NCBI GenBank assembly: GCA_019096065.1
Contig: JAGUCH010000002.1
Location: 7,328,501-7,392,500, forward strand
Length of the DNA: 64,000 nt
From: Paracyclopina nana
Lineage: Eukaryota > Arthropoda > Copepoda > Cyclopoida > Cyclopettidae
Direction: 5' to 3'
Part shown: piece after piece, positions 53,938 through 64,000 of the stretch
Numbering within the stretch: position 1 is the first letter of the stretch
Layout of the letters: every line of letters starts with the position of its first letter
Notes under the pieces: model-generated
Told to the model about the DNA's origin: nothing
The model's input: only the letters and a program-made list of their open reading frames with translations
Databases searched by the model: none
Position numbers and translations under genes: made by a program

Positions 53938-56043
53938 ATGTCAACCAAACTAACGGTGTCAAATTTGCCCAATTTTCGCAAATCAACATTGGCCCTGCAC
54001 AGAATTAATTCCATGGTGAACGGAAATGAAACCAGTTACTCTACTAATCATGATGGGTTTGACGATTTGCGCCACTTTATCAAGGCCGGCGGAGAATTCA
54101 GCAAAGAATTGGCTTCCACATTGGCTGACAGGGCTGAATTAGAGACCACTTATGCTAAAGGACTGGCTAAATTAGCAGCAAAACTTTTCAAGGTACTCAG
54201 ACTATTAAAATAAAGTAATGCAAATAAATTATGTTTATCAATTGCAGGCTTCAAATGAGCTAAGCTCTGGCACAGTTGCCAATGCATGGCATTTCATAGC
54301 TGAAGAAATGGCCTCATCAGCTGATACCCACAAGACCATGGCAGCATTGATGACTGAAGATCTGGTGAAGCCTTTGAGGCACTTTGCGGATAGTCAGAAC
54401 AAAAGTCGCAAATCAGTGGAGGGTCATGTTGACAAAACTTCAAAGGTCTTGTTAGATTGGAGGACAGCAGAGGCCAAAACCAAATCAAAATCTTACCAAG
54501 TTAGCAAAGAGAATGAACGTGTCCAAGATGCAGTGTTAGATTGCAAATTGGGCAGAGGAAGAGTGTTGTCAGACAAAGAGCTCATAAAGTTGGATTCAAA
54601 GCGCAAAAAAAGCGAAGAGGCAGTGAGAAAAAGTGATTTAGAATACTATTCAAGTTGCCTAAAGGCAGAGAGAGCCAGGTATGTGTGCCCATATAATATT
54701 ATTATTTGTGGCATTATTGATCAACAGGTTATTTTTTGTGTGTGTCTAACAGACTTGAGTGGGAATCAGCAATATTGAGAGGATGTTCCAGTTTTCGTCG
54801 AATGGAGGAAGACAGATTGAATCAGCTCAGATTTTGCGCAGAACAATACCAACAGATATTAGAAGAGCATAGGCCCAAGCTAGTCTCTAGTGCTCACAGG
54901 CTGGATGAGCCTGTACAAAGGATTCATGTAGGAAGAGATATGGAAGTTGTTAGAAAGAAGGTGAGCTTTTAAAGCATTTACCTTGATAGGCTTAGCCAAG
55001 AAAATGTTTCTCTTTAGGTTGACATAGATGAGAACAGCCTTGGAGAGCAATGCTTACCATATTTCTATGCTGAAGACAGAGACAATTGCATGAACCGAGA
55101 AAGGAGGAAAGAAGCTCTGGCTAAGTTTCTAAGAGTAATCAAGAGTGACATTGACAGGGAAAACAAAGGAATGGGAGGAGTGGAGAATTTGGCAAAAGCT
55201 CTTCAAGAAACTCCTAAATTTGGGGGAGAGGAGAGTCAGCAAGATGTCCAGGAGAAATTGAGGCACATGCGATCCATGCTGACATTTTTGGAGGCCTCAC
55301 AGTATGTATTTTATGTAGACAATGAGCGGTCATAGAGAAAAATATGTCACTTTAGGTACAAAGTTCTGAATGCTATGTTGGAAATGGAAGGTCGCCCCAA
55401 GGTGCATCACCCAATAAGCTCATACATCGAGGAAACGAAAGACAGATCAGGACAGTTGAGGGCCAAGCTCAAGATTCCTTACTGGGACAGACAGGAGCCT
55501 CAGCCTCCAATCCATATTTCAGATGAAGATGTCTGCATCATGGGTTCTTCTAGAGGCACAGCCGATGGAGGCATCACTGAATTGACTACTCCAGAGTTCA
55601 CAACTACAGTCATTCACCACAGAAGTCCTGCTGATGGCCATCCTATAAATCATGAGCAAGACAGTAGTGATTTTGACGACTTCTCCGATGGAGATGTGGC
55701 CAAAGATGTAGTCACAGTGACAACTGGAGGCGGATCTGGTGTTAATGGTTTCTTGAGTGGAGGCGGTGGTAGCATCAGCAACAGCTCCAGTGGTTTTGCA
55801 TCAGCCGGCCAAGAAGAGAATGAAATCAGTGAGATTTATTTTCGTCAGGAGAGTAAGGCTGGCCCCAGCATTGGCAAATGCCGTGCACTCTATGATTACT
55901 CTGCGAACATGTATGATGAATTGAGCATCAAGGTGGGTGAAGTGATCAACATCCATGATAAACAAGAGGATGGATGGTGGCTTGGGGAGCTTCGAGGTCA
56001 AATTGGAATCTTTCCAGCAACTTATGTTGAAGAAATTAAGTGA
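53938..56043 (+). CDS. NOSTRIN: Nostrin (F-BAR and SH3 protein)
   Basis: Model join(53938..54192,54248..54678,54753..54960,55018..55301,55356..56043), 621 aa; all GT-AG and in phase. Residues ~30-280 form an F-BAR domain (GFDDLRHFIKAGGEFSKELA, RAELETTYAKGLAKLA, TSKVLLDWR, SDLEYYSSCLKAERAR). An HR1/ARF-binding-like coiled region follows (RRKEALAKFLRVIKSDI). The C-terminal SH3 (residues ~565-620) reads CRALYDYSANMYDELSIKVG, then EDGWWLGELRGQIGIFPATY. A Gly/Ser-rich linker separates them. Nostrin shapes endocytic membranes and traffics receptors; in flies it acts with Cip4. An AATAAA lies at 56110-56115. Confidence 0.93.
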
Positions 56044-56109
56044 TCAATTTTTTAGCCAAAGAGTTCTTGATTTAAACATTAACTATAATATTATAATACA
56101 CCTTTATTA

Positions 56110-56115
56110 AATAAA
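56110..56115 (+). terminator. AATAAA poly(A) signal of Nostrin
   Basis: It lies 67 bp after the Nostrin stop codon and ~30 bp before the stop of the oppositely oriented secreted-protein gene. Confidence 0.6.
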
Positions 56116-56145
56116 CTTCAATTGATGAATAGGCAATGTGATGGC

Positions 56146-56445
56146 TTAAAACGCATTACGAAAAAGCAATACATATGGAGAATGCAAAGGAAGAGGCTCT
56201 TCAAGGAAATTGGACTTTGGTCCAACTACCACATCCTCAAAAACGATAGGCTTATCTTTACCAAGGATCACACGGTGATGGGTGCGCATGTCTCTCTGAA
56301 CTGATGCCAAGCTGGGGAAAAAGTTATTGCCATAACGACCTGCCCAGTATTCCAGAGCTTCGCGAGAGTCATAGACGCCATTTATTCCAAGACTCGGTGA
56401 TAAGGTTGAAACAAGGGTCAAGGTTAGAAGAAATTTTCCTTGCAT
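56146..56445 (-). CDS. Small secreted protein, copy 1
   Basis: 99 aa. A signal peptide (MQGKFLLTLTLVSTLSPSLG) is followed by GVYDSREALEYWAGRYGNNF, FFPSLASVQRD and a less conserved acidic/proline tail. No cysteines, so no disulphide scaffold. Its neighbour at 57347-57655 is a clear paralogue. I recognise no family; it may be lineage-restricted. Confidence 0.65.
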   Translation of the reverse strand: MQGKFLLTLTLVSTLSPSLGINGVYDSREALEYWAGRYGNNFFPSLASVQRDMRTHHRVILGKDKPIVFEDVVVGPKSNFLEEPLPLHSPYVLLFRNAF

Positions 56446-57346
56446 TTTTCCGTTGCCTGAAGCGAAAATCGTTTAACCCTCTTTATATGATGCAGTGTAT
56501 GAATTGAAGGGATTTGCAGCTTACTGTCTTTTCCGGAGTTGGGAGTTAATTTGCCCACAAGAGCTGCAATTGAAGTTTTTTATGTGACTGAACAGAACCC
56601 AGAGCACACTTTGTTGCCTGTGATAGCAGGAGCAACAAAAAACCCAGAAAAACTACATTTTGCCTCTCAAGCCAGTATGGTGATCATATCTTGATTCCAA
56701 GGAATATAAGTCGGAAATGTAGTATTTTAATGAAAGAGCTGTCCGCACTTGCTAGTCATGTCAAGTGCGCTTTTTAGTCTTAGCCAATGAAACTGCGGGC
56801 TAATTTTATCATTTAATGACGCATAGACTCATCCAAGCATACCTGGTTAGCCTTTAAACGGTCAATGGCTTTAAAGCCACTCGCGTAGAAGCTCAAAAGT
56901 GTCCATCAATCAGACAAAAATGGGTCTCTACTAATTTATGAGTGATAATTGGAACAAGGAAGTTTTTATTATATTTTAGTTCATTCCAAGCATGCGGTAG
57001 AGCCAGATTGAAACAAGATCGCTTCAGAATGAAATATTCATCTTTATACGCTCTACAGATACGTACACAACTTAAGAAATTATATGGTTATTCCCAAGGT
57101 TATGCAAGGGTAATGGCTAAGATTGCGTAATTTATCAAAGCTAAAAAAATGCTTATATAAGTTAATGCTGAGCTGTCGCGTTCATTAGGCTTGCATATCT
57201 AGCATTAGCTTGAGCTGTCAACGAAAGTGAGATCCCATCCAGGGATGGAGATACTAGATGGTTAAACTCAATTGAACTGGTGATAAACAATGAAGGAGGT
57301 AACTTTATTTAATAAACTGCAATTTTTGCATTAGCCAGTTACTGCT

Positions 57347-57655
57347 TTAGAAATGTACATCTTCATGATAAATTGGCCCGGAATGGAAAGCCGTGACCTC
57401 TGGGAGCAAGATTTCATCTTGGAGATCATTGGAATGAGATCCTTGTACACTCAAATGAACTCTTTGCGAGGCAGCCAGGGCGTCAATGTCTCTTTGGGTC
57501 GAGGCCAAGTTGGAGAAGAAGCCCTTACCAAATCGACTTGCCCAATACTCCTGGGCTTCGGGTGAGTTGTAAACACCTCCATTTCCCAGATCCAGGGGCA
57601 CGCAGGAGACCACGGTCAAGGCGAAGGCCAATACAAAAAGAATTTTTCCATGCAT
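57347..57655 (-). CDS. Small secreted protein, copy 2
   Basis: 102 aa from ATG 57655. A signal peptide (MHGKILFVLAFALTVVSC) is followed by GVYNSPEAQEYWASRFGKGF, FFSNLASTQRDIDAL and a tail ending HEDVHF. It shares the layout and the motif GVY-x-S-x-EA-x-EYWA-x-R-[YF]-G-x2-FF-x2-LAS-x-QRD with copy 1. The two lie 0.9 kb apart in the same orientation, a tandem duplication with strong divergence in the tails. Confidence 0.65.
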   Translation of the reverse strand: MHGKILFVLAFALTVVSCVPLDLGNGGVYNSPEAQEYWASRFGKGFFSNLASTQRDIDALAASQRVHLSVQGSHSNDLQDEILLPEVTAFHSGPIYHEDVHF

Positions 57656-58032
57656 AGTGGATTGCTGAAAATTGCCTGGAAAGAAAAAAGTAGTTGAGCA
57701 ATGAAGCATGCTGAATATGTGTATCCTGCTCAGCAATAGTTGTCAGATCTGCTAAAGTTTTGCGCAGTGAGCCATGAAATCTTCAAGGACAGCAAACAAA
57801 AAACCAACAGATGCTTCAATAATAAACTTGTTGAGTGTTGACACAAAAGAGTTTGAAAACACCCCTCGGTAAATGAATAGTCTAGCTATTTCCGTTCCAA
57901 ATCTTACGGAATCATCTCGATCGCGTTCCAAGCATTATAAGAAGTACTAAACAATTCCAGAGCAGAACTGTTTATTCTTAAATAGTTGTAATGGAAACCT
58001 CTCAGCTTGTTGCATGGTAGAACATGCTAAAT

Positions 58033-59512
58033 TTATTGGGAAACGGGTAATGTTGCGCATCCGCACATTTTGGATGCCTTGCAGAGCCAAAAGTCAGAAA
58101 TGAGAATGGCCCCCATGCCATCTGTGGTGATTAATGTCGTGGGTTCCAATTTAATTCTTCCTATGGCGGTAGACCTCGAGTGAAGCCATATGGACCGATT
58201 AGCTTCGTCCGTTCTCGACCAAATCTTGACTTCCCCGTATCTAGCGCCCGACACGATCCGGTGGGGATCAATGTCAATGCACCACACGTCACCCTCATGG
58301 CCAGTGAGAATCCGTACGCAATCCCCACCGGCCGAAAGGTCCCAAACCCGAACAGTTTTGTCCGCCCCACCGCTTAAAACTAAATTGTCGCTCGGATAAA
58401 AAATGACACAGTGCACTTCTTCCGAGTGCCCAGATAGAGTCACTATGGGGTGCATAGGATCTGGACTTTTTTGGGCCTGCTGCAAGTCCCAAATTTCCAG
58501 CTGGTAAGTGTCTTCATTGTGCGTGGCTAATAAGCGTCCTGTTGAATCCGACGCGAGAGCATCGGCCCATTTCTCGGGCCCTTTCGTGTGATTCAGCTCG
58601 GTAATGGCAAAAGCGTCATTCTGTGACACTTTGAAGGTTATGTGGGCCACTGAGCAGTCGTATGACGCCGTGAACAAATTGTCCAGCCATAATTTCACAG
58701 TCCAAACAATATACTCGTGATGGTCGAGTGTGCCAAGCAAATTCCCATTTGACCTTCACAGTTATGTCGCTATTTTAAATGGCCATTCTAATTTGCAGAT
58801 ATTATTGAACTAGTTCTCCTGCCAATTTATTCTTACTTTATTTTTCAAAGCGTTTCAAACGTTGTCCGCCAGATGGCGCGTAAAGCAGCTCAAAAAAGTC
58901 ATGACGAAAAAGACTACCTTGTTTAAAATGAATGATCCATTCTAAAGGTATCTTATTGCTATGAAACCACATCAGTTGCTAATTTTTGTTGATTTTGCAT
59001 TGAAGATGAAATCCTTAGATGAAATGAACTGAACTCGCTTAAAATAACTGGCCATTTAAGAGAACGTTCCTAAGGTAGATTTGGAGTAAGCCATCATCTC
59101 CAGCACTGACAACAATGCGGGCATTCATATCTACCCCATAAACGCCATCGTCATGAGCATGGCAACGCCATCTCCTCTCAAGACTTCGTCGATTCCAGCA
59201 CTCCAAATCTCCTGAAGATCCCAGGCCGACACAAATGTCCTGCTCATCTACAGCCAATGCAGATATTGTACAAACAGCTCTGTTTTTGTCACACTGTAGC
59301 AGCACTTTTGTAGGCTCCCCGCCACCCCCAATCCAGCCTTGATGCACTTTTTTGGCAAGAAGGCTCTCCACAAAAAAGTTCCACGAGCTGGATACCAATT
59401 GGCAGCATCTCAAATCTAAGGAGCTCACGTTGCTCAAGATTTGAGCAATGAGGTGATCGCAGTGGAAATGAGACAATTCAAGTAAAATATCAAGCCGATT
59501 CTCGCTACCCAT
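58033..59512 (-). CDS. F-box/WD40 protein with a probable GA-AG intron
   Basis: Model complement(join(58033..58753,59070..59512)), 387 aa. The N-terminal ~50 residues look like an F-box (LIAQILSNVSSLDLRCCQLV, SSSWNFF). WD40 blades follow: DICVGLGSSGDLECWNRRSL, VVSAGDDGLLQIY, SGHSEEVHCVIF, LVLSGGADKTVRVWDLSAGG and GHEGDVWCIDIDPHRIVSGA. Such proteins are substrate adaptors of SCF ubiquitin ligases. No GT donor joins the two blocks. The only donor I found that keeps frame and blade spacing is CTTAG|GAACGT at 59069-59068, giving LRSNGNLLGTLDHH across the junction. A missed small exon in the 316 bp gap is possible. Confidence 0.75.
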
Positions 59513-61369
59513 TTTGGAAGACTAGCTTTGTTTGCAGGTGCTTTCTCATCTTGGAAAGAAAGCACCTGAGTTAAGAATAGCAAAAATCCCAAGAAAAGAA
59601 GCATGCATCACTCAACCTCTCTGGCATACAAGCACCCATAATTTGCAAGGTAGCATGACTAAATAAAAAAGCTCGCAAAACTATGCAGCAGATACTCACC
59701 GTTTTGATGCAATAAAGTGAACTTTGGTGTTTGTATAACGTCTACTTGTCTCTCAAAAAGACAAGCACTACGATACTTCGTATAGCGTCCGTTCGGATTG
59801 GTAAATCAGAAGCGACTGTGAGCTAGTGGCTCGAGACTATGATGAGGCCTGCCACCGTATACCATACGCCGCGGCACAGTGGGTTCACATAGCACGTAAA
59901 ATGCAAACACGTACTTTATGCTTCATTGACCCCATAAATATGATACCACGTACATATACTTTGCTTGTTTTTCGTATGAATAGTAATCGAGAATTTTGAA
60001 TGGCAATTAGGCTAATTGAATAGTATGCAACTTTGACATGCTATATACGTACCTCACATCTTTTGTATCATATTAATTCAAATGCAATAGTGCAAAGAGT
60101 CTTCTGCTTCGTACTGTGAGCTAAAACCAGTTCGTAGCAAGAAATTTCGGCTTTTTTTATACCGGCTGCAACTAGTTATTAAAAAGAGGCAGGGTCATGT
60201 CAAGCCATCAAACCGTGAAATTCTGAAATTTGGACAGTCCAAAATTGCTGAAATCTCTGTTGGCAGCAGCCCACTTCTTAATCTTGAGACGGCCTTCAGA
60301 ATTGTGCTGCAAAAACCTGAGAAGATATGAAATCCTACATTTTGCATCACTTTTAAATGTGAACAAAGGAAATCATCAATTATGGTTTTCTGAATGTGTT
60401 TTGATGGCCTTGGTATACATCACATATGGGCCATGCCCCAAACATCAATTTGATCGTGAAAGACACGAAGAATAATGATAAATGAACAATTCAGAGCCAA
60501 ATGCGAGCCAGTCCTCTTCTCTATAAAATAATAATTCTTTTTTTATGTAACAGCTTCACAAGGTCAATAACTCTTGGACTTTTGATCCATATTTTACAAC
60601 TACGGGCTTCGTTACAAAACCTATTTTGCTGTGCGTTAGAATATTCAAAGAATTTCCATGAGCCCTTTGTTTCACATCTGCTTTAGGTGCAAAGTTATGG
60701 CCAACTCTTTTTTGCGCTACTGCTGGCTGCGCCTCTTTTTGGCACAAAATTGGGGCCAGGCTAAACTTTTTATAGGCGCATGAAACCTAGCAAACACCTT
60801 GTGCTATCAAGTTACGGATGTAGCGTTAACTCCAGAATTTTGAGTTTTGGTGCTTAGTGATGTAGACCAAAGCTTCATCAGGCAAAAAAAGGGTAGGATG
60901 GTATTTAAATAATTCTCCCACGCAAGTGAATAGTGAAAAGTCATGTCTTTATCAAGCGGATGGTTTAGCCTCTATAGACAAAACTTACTACCAAGGCCAA
61001 GGCCCTTTAGCAAAGCTAGCCACAACATCAGCTCTGAAAAAAATAGGGCTGGAATTAGGTGGAACCTGCGTCAGCTTGAGGCATAAGCTATTAGTATCTC
61101 TGAACCAACTGAATGTTCCAGCTCATGCGTAAATTGAGTGTTAATTGCTTTTCGATGGCTCCATCTCAATCAAAATGATGTTATTTCCATTAAACTCTCT
61201 GGCAAATGTACAATATTTTGAACGCAAATTCTAACTTCTCTATCTTGGTAAAGTCTTTAAAGTAAATAGTTTTCATTGCTTGAAATCAATGCATTTTCTA
61301 CACGTTTAAATAGATTACATAGAGGAGGCAAGCTTATAGTTTCAAAGCTTAGTACTTTGGTGTTTTAGT
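59513..61369. other. Intergenic
   Basis: No gene is supported. A 9-10 bp inverted pair, AGGTGCTTTC / GAAAGCACCT, lies near 59535-59570. A GCGGCACAGTGGG transposon-tip motif lies at ~59872. Confidence 0.5.
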
Positions 61370-63486
<2,117 letters not shown>

Positions 63487-64000
63487 GATTTTTAAGCAGT
63501 TTTTAAAGCCAACGTTTAAGGAGTGTCTGACACTGACAAGAGTCAAAATATAAATGTAGTATTGTACATTTGTTAGTACTATCTGCTACGAAAGCTGCCG
63601 CAAGTTGTTCAAAAATGCCAAAATTACCATGTATTACCACAAAATTAACTGGACAGGTGAGTTATTTAATTTAAGGCTTTCATCTAAAAAGTTACACCTT
63701 CACATTCTTTCACAACCACCCAATTGTTTTGATTATTAGACTGACTCCCTAGAATGGCATTTTTTCTCATCACACGTATCATAGAATTTTCAACACTTGA
63801 TTCGTATTTTTGCACAAAAATTACATTAACTTTCATTTTGGCTTCTAATAGATCAATTCTCGAGGGCCTCGAAACAAAAATTGTAAGGCATTTTAAACTT
63901 TTTTTGGGATTTTGGGATTCGAATTTTATTTCAAGTCGTCAAAAAGTAACTGTCACCATAAAATTAAAGTTTTAAATTTGGCTTTCTATAAATTCCTACA
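63487..64000. other. GPI upstream region, AT-rich
   Basis: It holds the GPI promoter. A possible plus-strand first exon (ATG 63615, MPKLPCITTKLTGQ, then a GTGAGT donor at ~63657) could begin a divergent gene running off the window. Support is weak. Confidence 0.3.

Noticed and set aside
57347-57655. Amidated neuropeptide precursor (EYWASRFGK looks like RFamide)
   Set aside because: The paralogue has RYGNN with no basic cleavage site after Gly, and neither protein has flanking dibasic sites. The conservation spans the whole block, not a peptide core.

Overview
This is a 64 kb piece of a nuclear animal genome. Genes are on both strands, with short introns (mostly 50-65 bp, GT-AG) and AATAAA poly(A) signals, and there is a thick layer of transposons. 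Conserved gene families (RPS17, EXOC6/Sec15, CDC37, DBR1, GPI, TAF12, B9D2, Tectonic, Nostrin) make it metazoan. Protein style and compact genes suggest an arthropod. Three genes only make sense if introns with GA or GG donors are allowed (NSL1-like at 47.8 kb, an F-box/WD40 gene at 59.0 kb, an LRPAP1 fragment at 12.9 kb). GA/GG donors are known to be common in the copepod Eurytemora affinis, so a copepod is my best guess; this is inference, not proof.

Layout. 0.9-7.0 kb: a two-domain saposin-like secreted protein (+), an ATF2/7-like bZIP factor (+), an orphan rhodopsin-like GPCR (-), and the ciliary pair Tectonic and B9D2 (both -), whose coding sequences overlap by 17 bp. 7.0-13.7 kb: a transposon nest with two foldback elements built from tandem subrepeats, a hAT-type MITE, and a ~2.8 kb terminal-inverted-repeat element holding the first two exons of an LRPAP1 (RAP) gene. 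14.2-20.9 kb: a GCKIII (MST3/STK25/MST4) kinase with two candidate first exons. 21.7-28.7 kb: EEF2KMT, RPS17, EXOC6, STK16 and PNPO. 28.99-39.18 kb: a hAT-type element split by an almost 9.7 kb BEL/Pao LTR retrotransposon, nested in what was probably a short divergent promoter between PNPO and DBR1.

39.3-50.2 kb: DBR1, a CtIP/Sae2-like protein, CDC37, a membrane-tailed trypsin-like protease, an NSL1-like kinetochore protein, TAF12 and a short YEATS2-like protein. 50.2-53.9 kb is gene-poor. 53.9-63.5 kb: Nostrin (F-BAR/SH3), two paralogous small secreted proteins, an F-box/WD40 protein and glucose-6-phosphate isomerase.

Genes that work together: B9D2 and Tectonic belong to the MKS/B9 module of the ciliary transition zone and appear to share one transcript. 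TAF12 and YEATS2 are both chromatin/transcription complex subunits and are divergently arranged. The most novel items are the overlapping B9D2-Tectonic pair, the third ORF of the BEL element (a catalytically degenerate RNase D/WRN-exonuclease-like domain followed by three zinc knuckles), the non-canonical introns, and the subrepeat foldback family.

All exon boundaries were worked out by eye from splice signals, reading-frame continuity and remembered family conservation. No alignment or search was run.
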